Positions 42,842-64,000 of a DNA stretch of 64,000 bases are shown in pieces. The stretch's first letter is position 1; every line of letters begins with the position of its first letter. The notes beneath the pieces are model-generated. The model had not been told where the DNA came from. It searched no databases and was given only the letters and a program-made list of their open reading frames with translations. Both the position numbers and the translations under genes were made by a program. The DNA comes from Deltaproteobacteria bacterium (GTDB lineage Bacteria > Myxococcota_A > UBA9042 > PHBI01), in the NCBI GenBank assembly GCA_020632715.1, contig JACKFA010000001.1, positions 1,550,001-1,614,000 of the forward strand. Reading direction: 5' to 3'.

Positions 42842-43081
42842 GATCTAGCACGGCGGCGCCGACCACGACACCTGGGGCGCCGACGGCGTGTCCAGGTTTT
42901 GTCGTGAAAAAATTGCGACGTGGGCTGGACAACCGAGGGGCCTCGGTACTAAACTTCGTTCAGTTGCAGGGCGCGCAATGTGCCTGGTGACGCTTCGGGG
43001 CCTCGGCCCCGAGTGTGACTGGCGGAGGCGCCGGCGCTTCGCAGTGGCTGGCGACGCGCTGGCGCCTCGTTCGTGCTAGCA

Positions 43082-43178
43082 ACCGGGCCTCGGGGACCGG
43101 AGGCGGAGCGGGACGCCCAAAGCGCCCGGAGGGCGCGACGGCGTCGCGCGGAGCCGCAGGGCCCCGAGGCTTACGGCG
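43082..43178 (+). repeat. Dispersed intergenic repeat, family 2, copy 2
   Basis: It begins ACCGGGCCTCGGGGACCGGA and ends GGAGCCGCAGGGCCCCGAGGC followed by TTACGGCG, sharing both ends with 21156-21263. The middle is diverged. The GAGGCTTACG end recurs again at 43238-43247. Confidence 0.55.
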
Positions 43179-43303
43179 CAATCCACCTCGCCACGAAGCG
43201 CCACTCCGCACCCGGCACGAGCTCGCCGCAGCGGGCGCGAGGCTTACGGCGCCTGACCCGTTCGCCACGAAGCGCCACCGCGCACCCGCCGGCACGAGCT
43301 CGC
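43171..43303 (+). repeat. Tandem duplication of about 70 bp
   Basis: Two imperfect direct copies contain CTTACGGCGC..., CGCCACGAAGCGCCAC and GGCACGAGCTCGCC in the same order (43171-43228 and 43242-43303). It lies directly after a family-2 repeat. No coding signal is seen. Confidence 0.55.
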
Positions 43304-43500
43304 CCGCCGCCGCGCCCGAACGCCGTCGACGGGAACCCGAGCCCCCCCATCGCCCCCCCATCGCACCCGCACAACGCCCGCGTCGCCCCTCGCCGCGCCG
43401 GCCCGCGTCCCACGCGCACCATCCGCCTCCCGCATTGCGTCGGCCCCGCGGCTCCCCTACGCTGCCGTCGTGCATCCCGTCACATGACGCCGGAGTCCTC

Positions 43501-54191
<10,691 letters not shown>

Positions 54192-54272
54192 GGGGCGCCG
54201 CAACCGGCTGATTGCGCCGGAACCGCGCGATCCCGTATGGTTCTCCCGTCCCTGCCCCTGGAGGTCTCGATC

Positions 54273-58417
<4,145 letters not shown>

Positions 58418-58439
58418 TCGGCGCGCGGCGGCGGGCTCG

Positions 58440-59075
58440 CTAGCTCGCGCTCCGGCGGGCGTCGTCGAGGCCGTGCTCGAGGAGGCGGGTGAGGCGCTCC
58501 TTGAAGGCGGCGTCGCGCTCGGGGGTGGCCTCGCGGCGGAGGCTGCCCCACATGAGCGGCCCGCCGAGGGCGTAGCCGAAGGCGGCGGTCATGGTGAGGA
58601 CGAGGCCGTGCTCGAGGTCCTCGCGCGGGACGTCGGGGAGGCGCGCGGCGAGGACCTCGGCGGCCTGGGCGAGGCCGCCTTCGCGGCGGATCCAGGTGTC
58701 GGCGTCGGCGACGCGGCCGCCGAGGACGGCCCAGCCGAGGATCCGCGCGTAGAGCGGGTGGGAGAGGGTGTCCCAGAGGAGATCGATCCAGCCGCGGAGG
58801 CCGAGGGTGGGGTCGCCCGCGATGCGGCCGAGGACCTCGGCGCGGACGGTCACCATGTGCTGGCGGAAGGACTCCTCGACGAGGGCGTCGAGGCTCCCGA
58901 AGTAGTGGGTGATGAGGCCGTGGCTGACGCCGGCGGCGCGGGCGATGTCCTTCACGCCGATGGCGGCGGGGCCGCGCTCGGCGAGGAGGTCCTGCGTGAC
59001 GCGGACGAGGAGGGCGCGCGCTTCGTCGGGAGCGCGGCGGACGCGGCGGGAGCGGCTCGGTTCGCGGGAGGGCAT
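58440..59075 (-). CDS. TetR-family transcriptional regulator, divergent from the COQ4-like gene
   Basis: This 211-residue protein has an N-terminal TetR domain at about residues 17-65 (RALLVRVTQDLLAERGPAAI, DIARAAGVSHGLITHYFGSL, DALVEESFRQH) and a helical C-terminal ligand domain. The start ATG 59075 has a short Arg/Ser-rich leader. The gene is transcribed away from the COQ4-like gene across a 113-bp gap with overlapping perfect dyads of TATTGTCA/TGACAATA, a standard arrangement in which the regulator represses both itself and its neighbour. The ligand is unknown. Confidence 0.94.
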   Translation of the reverse strand: MPSREPSRSRRVRRAPDEARALLVRVTQDLLAERGPAAIGVKDIARAAGVSHGLITHYFGSLDALVEESFRQHMVTVRAEVLGRIAGDPTLGLRGWIDLLWDTLSHPLYARILGWAVLGGRVADADTWIRREGGLAQAAEVLAARLPDVPREDLEHGLVLTMTAAFGYALGGPLMWGSLRREATPERDAAFKERLTRLLEHGLDDARRSAS

Positions 59076-59124
59076 GGGCGGACGCTACGCGGTGGAGGGG
59101 CCGAGCGCAATCGTCGCGCGGCGT

Positions 59125-59165
59125 TATTGTCATGGTTGACAATAGTTGATCGGGCTCTATTGTCA
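59125..59165. promoter_or_regulatory. Symmetric operator with overlapping divergent promoters (TetR/COQ4-like)
   Basis: A perfect dyad TATTGTCA TGGT TGACAATA lies at 59125-59144; a second dyad pairs TGACAATAG (59137-59145) with CTATTGTCA (59157-59165). Rightward, TTGACA (59136-59141) and TATTGT (59158-59163), 16 bp apart, form a sigma-70-type promoter. The mirror sequence (CTGACA...TATTGT) gives a leftward one. Repressor binding would block both. Confidence 0.75.
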
Positions 59166-59188
59166 GACTCGTCAACAGGAGGTGTGAG

Positions 59189-59914
59189 ATGCAGGCGACG
59201 ACGACGACGGCGGCAGCGGCCCACCACACGGGTGACGACGAGCGGAGCGCGGCGGCGCGTCTCGCGGACGCGAGGCCGCTCGAGCGAGCGCGGATCGCGG
59301 GCGAGGCGGCGGTGCGGCTCTTCAGGGATCCCGAGGACACGGAGCAGGTCTTCGTGCTCGGCCTGGTGTTGAACCGGCGGCGCTTCCCGGAGCTGCTGGC
59401 GCGGTTCGCCGTCGAGCCGGAGGGGGCGTGGCTCCTCTATCATCGGCCGGCGATCGACCGGGAGAGCGTCGACTGGGAGCGCCTGCGGGCGCTGCCGGCG
59501 GACACGCTGGGCGGGGCCTACGCGCGGTTCCTCGACGAGCGCGGGCTCGACCCGGACGTCTTCAAGGCGGCGCCGCCGGGGATCCCGGAGACGGCGGCCT
59601 ACGTGGCGAAGCGCTTCCGGCAGACGCACGACCTCTGGCACGTGCTGACGGGCTACGACACGTCGGTGGCGGGTGAGGCGGCGGTGCTGGCGTTCACGTG
59701 GGCGCAGACGAGGATGCCGAGCGCGGGCATCGTGGCGGCGCTGGCGGGGGTGAGGAGCGGCGGCCCGGCGACGGGCTCGTGGCGGCGGCAGCGGGACGCG
59801 ATCCGGCGGGGCAGGGCGGCGCGGTTCCTGGGCGCGGTGAAGTGGGAGGATCGCTGGGAGCGGCCGCTGGTGGAGGTGCGTGAGGAGCTGGGGATCACGG
59901 CGGCGGCGGCGTAG
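59189..59914 (+). CDS. COQ4-family protein
   Basis: This 241-residue protein has the COQ4 hallmark HDxxH(x11)E: HDLWHVLTG with His147, Asp148, His151 and Glu163, in TYRQTHDLWH-like context (here FRQTHDLWHVLTGYDT). Upstream is ALPADTLGGAYARFLDERGL, also typical. Eukaryotic COQ4 acts in ubiquinone synthesis, in C1 decarboxylation/hydroxylation of the ring. Bacterial members are of uncertain role and may act on quinones or lipids. AGGAGGTG just before ATG 59189 is a near-ideal ribosome-binding site. It is probably controlled by the divergent TetR regulator, which is unusual for housekeeping quinone synthesis and suggests an inducible substrate. Confidence 0.92.
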   Translation: MQATTTTAAAAHHTGDDERSAAARLADARPLERARIAGEAAVRLFRDPEDTEQVFVLGLVLNRRRFPELLARFAVEPEGAWLLYHRPAIDRESVDWERLRALPADTLGGAYARFLDERGLDPDVFKAAPPGIPETAAYVAKRFRQTHDLWHVLTGYDTSVAGEAAVLAFTWAQTRMPSAGIVAALAGVRSGGPATGSWRRQRDAIRRGRAARFLGAVKWEDRWERPLVEVREELGITAAAA

Positions 59915-59970
59915 GCGCGGGCGCGGTGGTCGGGGTCGGCGATGGTGCCATGTCGTTGCCCTCGTGGGGG

Positions 59971-59999
59971 AAACCACGGAGGCACGGAGGCACGGAGGG
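59971..59999 (+). repeat. Intact CACGGAGG array (uninterrupted IS110 target type)
   Basis: AAACCACGGAGG CACGGAGG CACGGAGGG: three 8-bp units. It is identical, over the reconstructed junction, to the array that the IS110 element splits at 35542/37043. Confidence 0.8.
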
Positions 60000-60048
60000 T
60001 TCAGCGGGGCTACCCGCGCGGTGCCGCGATCGACGCGCGAGCGTTCGC

Positions 60049-60141
60049 GACGTAAGCCTCCCCCCTGCGCCTCCGCGTGCCCGAGTCGGCCGCTTCGCGG
60101 CCTTGGTCGGGCCCGCTGCGGCTCCGGGGGGAGGCCCGATG
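60049..60141 (-). repeat. Dispersed intergenic repeat, family 2, copy 3 (inverted)
   Basis: Read on the minus strand it begins ATCGGGCCTCCCCCCGGAGC and ends CGGAGGCGCAGGGGGGAGGC followed by TTACGTC, matching both ends of copy 1 (21156-21263). It ends just after the ppa stop codon, so like copy 1 it lies directly 3' of a gene. Confidence 0.65.
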
Positions 60142-60142
60142 G

Positions 60143-60694
60143 CTAATGCCACCCTCTCAGGCGCCGCTCTTCCTTCCGGTACATCTCGAAGCTCCCGATC
60201 ACGACCTCGAGCGCCATCTCGGGGCCCTGGAAGCTCTCGACCACGACCTCCTTGTTCTCGAGCGCCTTGTAGTCCACGAAGAAGCGCTGGATCTCGCGCG
60301 CCACGTGCGACGGGAGCTGGTCGATGCCCGTGTACGCGCTGAACGCCGGGTCGTGGATGTGCACCGCCACGATCTTGTCGTCCGCGCGCCCGTCGTCGCG
60401 CATCCGCATCACGCCGATCGCCCGCGCCTCCATGATCGTCAGCGGCACCACCGGCTCGTTCCCGAGCACCAGTACGTCGAGCGGGTCGCCGTCGTCGCAG
60501 AACGACCGCGGGATGAAGCCGTAGTTCGCCGGGTAGATCACCGAGCTGTACAGGATCCGATCCACCCGCAGGAGCCCGCTCGGCTTGTCGAGCTCGTACT
60601 TCACCTTCGAGCCCTTCGGGATCTCGACCACCACGTTGAACTTCTCGGCCGCCGTCTCGGCGTCGTTGGGGAGGTCGTGCCAGGGGTGCGCCAT
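60143..60694 (-). CDS. ppa: Inorganic pyrophosphatase (family I)
   Basis: This 183-residue cytoplasmic enzyme hydrolyses pyrophosphate to drive biosynthetic reactions. It shows the family-I signature CDDGDPLDVLVLG (metal-binding Asp triad), VVVEIPKGSKVKYELDKPSG, ILYSSVIYPANYGFIPRSF, RDDGRADDKIVAVHIHDPAF and a C-terminal DYKALENKEVVVESF. Length is slightly above the usual 175. A family-2 repeat abuts its stop codon. Confidence 0.97.
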   Translation of the reverse strand: MAHPWHDLPNDAETAAEKFNVVVEIPKGSKVKYELDKPSGLLRVDRILYSSVIYPANYGFIPRSFCDDGDPLDVLVLGNEPVVPLTIMEARAIGVMRMRDDGRADDKIVAVHIHDPAFSAYTGIDQLPSHVAREIQRFFVDYKALENKEVVVESFQGPEMALEVVIGSFEMYRKEERRLRGWH

Positions 60695-60894
60695 CTCTCG
60701 TCTCCACGCTCGGGAACCCGTCGGCGCGCGTATAGCACGCGCCGTCGGTGACAGGCAGCACGAGTCCTCGCGCGACCCGTTTAGACCCGTTCCACGCCTC
60801 GCGCGTATACCCCCTCACCACCCGGCGCGGCGCCCGTGTCGACCGTGATTTACCCCGCGCCGCCCAGATCGCTATAGTCGAGGCCGTGAGCGAG

Positions 60895-62544
60895 ATGACC
60901 CCGAGCCCCATGAACGACGCCCTCATCGCGTACCTCTACGACGAGCTCAGCCCGTCGGAGCACGCCGCGTTCGAGAGCTCGCTCGCCGAGCACCCGGAGC
61001 TCCGCGCCGAGGCCGACCGCCTCGGCTGGATGCGGCGCCAGTTCCGCCTCGCCTTCGCCGACGTCCCCCTCCGCGAGGGCCTCATGGACGCCGTCCTCGC
61101 CGAGGCCCGCCGCGTCGCCGAGCAGTTCCGCCGCGCCGCCGCCACCCCCACCCTCTGGGAGCGCGTCCGCGCCTGGATCACCCAGCCCGCCTTCGCCATG
61201 ACCGCCATGGCCGCCCTCGTCCTCGCCGTCGGCGTCGTCATGCTCAACCGCCCCGAGCTCGAGCACGCCGACAGCCCGAACGCCCAGCAGATCCACGACA
61301 GCACCCCCCGCCTCGCGAGCGCCGAGAGCCCGGCCCCTGCGAAGTCCGAGCCGCCCGCGCCCGAGACCCTCGCCGCGCCCGCCCCCCTCGTCGTCTCGCG
61401 CCCGGACGAGCCCGCCCCCGCGGGTCGCGACGAGCTCGAGGAGGCCAGCGAGGGCGAGGCCGCCGCCGCCCCCGCCGAGCAGGCCGCCCCCACCGACGCC
61501 GACGAGGCGCCCGCCAAGCTCGTCGTCGAGGCCGCGGAGGTGCAGGCGACGGAGCCCCCCGCGTCGTCCCAGCTGCTCGACCCCCGGACGACCGAGCGCG
61601 CCGCGCCGCCCCGGCCCGCCAGACCGTCCGGCGCCAAGGCCAGCGCCGCGCCCGAGTCCAAGCCCCGGCCCGAGCCGAGCGGCTACGTCGGGACCACGCG
61701 CGCCGCCGGCGACGGCGCGCGCAAGGATCTCGAGGGCGGCAGCGCCGGCACCCTCGACACCGCGGTCGGCTCCGGCGGAGGCGCCGCCGCCCGCCGGCGA
61801 CACGCGACCGGCGGCGCCGCCGGGCAGCCCGTCACCGACGCGCTCGAGAAGGGCGCGGCGGCGGCGCCCGAGAACGACGGCGGCCGCCGCGCGGCGCCGC
61901 CCGCCTCCCCGAGCGGCGGCGAGGCGCTCCACGACGCGTCCCGGAGCTTCGAGCTCGGTCGCGCCACCACCGGCAGCGGCGAGGCCGCCGAGAAGCGAAA
62001 GGAGGAGAAGGCGCCCGCGCCGCCGCCGAGCAACACCAAGGCCCCCGCCCCGGAGGTCGCGAAGCCCGAGAACCGCGGCGCAGCGCCCGCCGAGCCGCCG
62101 GCCGCCCGTCCCGCCGCGCCCTCGGGCCCGGCGGCGCCCGACCGCGCCGCCTCCGACGAGCGCGACTTCGGCGACGACGAGCTCGAGGAGGCACCCGCGC
62201 CACAGCGCGCCGCCCCGACCACCGCGCCCCCCCGCCGCGAGTCGACCTCCGACACGGCGGTCACGCGCAAGGCCGACGACAGCAGCCTCGGCGCCCGTCG
62301 CGCCGTCGAGGAGGAGCAGGCCCGCGAGCTCGAGGCCCGCGTCCGCGCCCTCTGGGCGCAATACGACGCGGAGCTCGCCCGGGGCGAGCTCGACCGCGCC
62401 GACAAGACCCTCGCCGAGATCGAGCGCCTCCGCGGCACCAGCGACCGCACGCGCGAGGCCCGGAAGACCGTCGTCGAGCGCCGCGCGTCGCGCTCGGCGA
62501 CCCCCGCGCCGGCTGACGCGCCCGCCACGAAGAGCACCTACTGA
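60895..62544 (+). CDS. Putative anti-sigma-factor-like single-pass membrane protein with Pro/Ala-rich periplasmic domain
   Basis: The protein is 549 residues from ATG 60895; GTG 60886 and ATG 60910 are alternatives. The cytoplasmic N terminus LIAYLYDELSPSEHAAFESS, followed by LAEHPELRAE, resembles the adaptor helices of anti-sigma factors, but no HxxxCxxC zinc motif is seen. A membrane helix, AFAMTAMAALVLAVGVVML, lies near residues 98-116. A long low-complexity region rich in Pro, Ala, Glu and Arg follows (about 125-480), then a helical C terminus (ARELEARVRALWAQYDAELA, LDRADKTLAEIERLRGTSDR) that may be TPR-like or coiled coil. No sigma gene is adjacent downstream, so the anti-sigma call is inference from the N-terminal half. 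Confidence 0.72.
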   Translation: MTPSPMNDALIAYLYDELSPSEHAAFESSLAEHPELRAEADRLGWMRRQFRLAFADVPLREGLMDAVLAEARRVAEQFRRAAATPTLWERVRAWITQPAFAMTAMAALVLAVGVVMLNRPELEHADSPNAQQIHDSTPRLASAESPAPAKSEPPAPETLAAPAPLVVSRPDEPAPAGRDELEEASEGEAAAAPAEQAAPTDADEAPAKLVVEAAEVQATEPPASSQLLDPRTTERAAPPRPARPSGAKASAAPESKPRPEPSGYVGTTRAAGDGARKDLEGGSAGTLDTAVGSGGGAAARRRHATGGAAGQPVTDALEKGAAAAPENDGGRRAAPPASPSGGEALHDASRSFELGRATTGSGEAAEKRKEEKAPAPPPSNTKAPAPEVAKPENRGAAPAEPPAARPAAPSGPAAPDRAASDERDFGDDELEEAPAPQRAAPTTAPPRRESTSDTAVTRKADDSSLGARRAVEEEQARELEARVRALWAQYDAELARGELDRADKTLAEIERLRGTSDRTREARKTVVERRASRSATPAPADAPATKSTY

Positions 62545-62563
62545 CGCCTCGCCGCCGCCCGCC

Positions 62564-63493
62564 TCACGCGAGCGGCCACAGCCGCGCCGCGCCGAGGACG
62601 CCGCTCGAGTCGCCGTGCTCCGCGCGCGCGAGCCGGGTGCGCGCCTCGCCGCCGAACACGTAGCGCGGCCACACCGCGGGGACGTCGGCGAGCAGCCTAT
62701 CCACGTTCGATAGCCCGCCGCCCAGCACGATCACCTCGGGGTCGAGCACGTTGATGACGCTCGCGAGCGCCTTCCCGAGCCGCTCCACGTACACGTCGAG
62801 CGCCGCGGCGGCCGCGGGCTCGCCGCGCTCCGCGAGCGCGACCACCTCGGCCGCCGTGCGCTCGTGCCCCGTCCGCAGCAAGAGCTCCCGCGACAGCGCC
62901 CCGCCAGCGAGGAAAGTCTCGACGCAGCCGCGGCGCCCGCAGTAGCAGACGGGCCCGGGGTGCTCGTAGGCGGTCGCCCATGGGAGCGGGTTGTGGCCCC
63001 ACTCGCCGGTCACCCCGTTCGGCCCGCGCAAGAGCTCCCCGCGGACGACCACGCCGCCGCCGACGCCCGTGCCGAGGATCACGGCGAAGACGGAGGCCGC
63101 GCCGCGCCCGGCGCCGTCGCTCGCCTCGGAGAGCGCGAGGCAGTCGGCGTCGTTGGCGAGCCGCACGTCGCGCTCGAGCGCCTGCCCGAGGTCATCCGCG
63201 AGCGGCTGCCCGTTCAGGCACACCGTGTTCGAGTTCTTCAGGCGCCCCGTGAGCGGCGAGATGGTGCCGGGCGTGCCGATCCCCACGGGCGCCTCGAGGC
63301 CGAGCTCGCCTTCGACCCCGCGCACGAGCCCCGCGATCGCGTCGACGATCGCGCGGTACCCGGCGCTCGCGGGCGTCGCGATCCGCCGCCGCAACACGAC
63401 GTTCCCCGCCGGTCCGAGGGCCGCGACCTCGATCTTCGTGCCGCCGAGGTCCACCCCGATGCGGTGGCTCGCGGACAAGAGGCTCCTCACCAT
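62564..63493 (-). CDS. mak: ROK-family fructokinase, Mak-like
   Basis: This 309-residue sugar kinase has an ATP-binding motif RIGVDLGGTKIEVAALG, a substrate region VGIGTPGTISPLTGRLKNSN and NGQPLADDL, the catalytic Asp in VRLANDADCLALSEASDG, a second phosphate loop VILGTGVGGGVVV, GEWGHNPLPW, and the zinc-binding VCYCGRRGCVETFLAG. The NGQP, EWGHNPLPW and C-terminal GGGLSNVDRL...GDSSGVLGAARLW stretches agree closely with E. coli Mak, so phosphorylation of fructose (or a related hexose) to the 6-phosphate is likely. No sugar transporter gene is adjacent. Confidence 0.93.
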   Translation of the reverse strand: MVRSLLSASHRIGVDLGGTKIEVAALGPAGNVVLRRRIATPASAGYRAIVDAIAGLVRGVEGELGLEAPVGIGTPGTISPLTGRLKNSNTVCLNGQPLADDLGQALERDVRLANDADCLALSEASDGAGRGAASVFAVILGTGVGGGVVVRGELLRGPNGVTGEWGHNPLPWATAYEHPGPVCYCGRRGCVETFLAGGALSRELLLRTGHERTAAEVVALAERGEPAAAAALDVYVERLGKALASVINVLDPEVIVLGGGLSNVDRLLADVPAVWPRYVFGGEARTRLARAEHGDSSGVLGAARLWPLA

Positions 63494-63598
63494 ACCCAGA
63501 GCCTAAGCCGCCGCGCCCCCGTTTGAAAGCGACGCCCACCGCCCGCCCAGGCGCTTTCTCCTCCCGGCCGCGCGCCGCTCGACGTACCATGCCCCCTC

Positions 63599-64000
63599 AT
63601 GGCCTCCCGCGACGACGTCCGCGCGCGCTTCCTCGCCCACGCGCTCGACCGCTTCCCCGAGGACGCGAGCTCCCTCGGCGCCGGCGGCGACCACCGCCTG
63701 CGCGACCCCTCCGCCGCCGCCTTCGAGGCCGAGGAGCGCGCCCTCACCGCGCTCCGCGCCGACGCCCACGCCTGGGCGCCCGCCTCGCCCGCCGCGGCCC
63801 TCGATCGCCTCGCGATGCTGCGCCGCGCCGACTTCCGCCTCCGCACCCTCAAGGACCGCCGCGCCCGCCGCAACCTCGAGCTCGTCGCGCTGCCCTACGC
63901 CGCCGTCGCCTACGTCGAGAGCCACGGCCGGGCCGCCGGCGCCCGCGCCGCCCAGATCCCCGCCTACCTCGACGCCCTCGGCGCCACCCTCCGCCACGAG
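63599..64000 (+). CDS. DUF885-like protein, N-terminal part (runs off the window)
   Basis: 134 codons are visible from ATG 63599. The sequence ARFLAHALDRFPEDASSLGA, followed by GGDHRLRDPSAAAFEAEE, then a helical stretch with LDRLAMLRRADFRLRTLKD, resembles the N terminus of DUF885 proteins, which are predicted zinc-dependent carboxypeptidase-like enzymes. The metal-binding HExxH region would lie beyond the window, so the call is tentative. It diverges from the fructokinase gene across about 105 bp. Confidence 0.6.
   Translation, partial: MASRDDVRARFLAHALDRFPEDASSLGAGGDHRLRDPSAAAFEAEERALTALRADAHAWAPASPAAALDRLAMLRRADFRLRTLKDRRARRNLELVALPYAAVAYVESHGRAAGARAAQIPAYLDALGATLRHE

Larger units (their letters stand above)
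42842..43500. other. Repeat-rich non-coding block before the giant lipoprotein gene
   Basis: These 659 bp have no supported gene. They contain a hairpin CCGAGG GG CCTCGG at 42933-42946, a related GC hairpin near 42987-43007 (GGGGCCTCGGCCCCG), a family-2 dispersed repeat (43082-43178) and a two-copy tandem duplication (43171-43303). The AT-rich patch at 42898-42915 could hold the kinase promoter. Open frames here run into the giant gene but are low-complexity shadows. Confidence 0.55.

Noticed and set aside
43015..43500. Upstream extension of the giant lipoprotein to 43015
   Set aside because: The sequence is repeat-derived and Pro/Arg-rich. The lipoprotein leader and GGAG at GTG 43501 define the start.

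Overview
The window is a very GC-rich (roughly 70% or more) chromosomal segment. Strong C/G third-position bias leaves long antisense and out-of-frame reading frames open. Gene content points to a Myxococcota-type bacterium (Polyangia/Sandaracinus-like): many lipoproteins, giant proteins built from MopE-like CDGxDNDCDG motifs, an ASH/PKD-domain surface protein, a Ser/Thr kinase with a long helical repeat tail, and sulfatase-superfamily enzymes. This placement is inferred from gene content; no rRNA or tRNA gene was seen.

Layout. 0-10.3 kb: a partial ECF sigma factor, an intergenic block with two perfect palindromes, an SSADH-type aldehyde dehydrogenase, an MscS channel with a TetR regulator, then a leftward operon of five genes (substrate-binding lipoprotein, FecCD permease, ATPase, AAG-type DNA glycosylase, unknown protein) joined by GTGA overlaps. 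10.3-14.9 kb: a rightward operon gmd-fcl-xdhC-mocA-like-Ntn amidase, also joined by overlaps. 14.9-26.5 kb: a flavoprotein, two overlapping sulfatase-superfamily genes with Thr at the nucleophile position, a small protein with a toxin-like linker motif, a MITE-like repeat, a secreted metallophosphoesterase and two lipoproteins. 26.6-35.4 kb: glgX, a lipoprotein, a three-subunit molybdenum hydroxylase operon (its XdhC/MocA-type maturation genes lie about 17 kb upstream), a second MITE-like copy and an alpha/beta hydrolase. 35.4-37.4 kb: an IS110-family element of about 1.5 kb inserted into a CACGGAGG tandem repeat. 37.4-43.5 kb: an ASH/PKD lipoprotein, a protein kinase and a repeat-rich non-coding block. 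43.5-58.4 kb: two tandem paralogous lipoproteins (about 3,560 and 1,380 residues) with 32 and 10 MopE-like motifs. 58.4-64 kb: a TetR/COQ4 divergent pair with a symmetric operator-promoter, a CACGGAGG array, ppa, a putative anti-sigma-like membrane protein, a Mak-type fructokinase and a truncated DUF885-like gene.

The most notable signals: (1) the IS110 element has a 5' non-coding end that folds by eye into the three-part bridge-RNA architecture, with target guides matching the CACGGAGG repeat it sits in and donor guides matching its own ends; (2) two inverted copies of a 163-185 bp MITE-like repeat, one supplying a stop codon and the other a possible start region; (3) the tandem MopE-motif giants, which carry matching multi-frameshift scars in the same Gly-rich segment; (4) a probable CTG start in the mocA-like gene, implied by a CTGA overlap.
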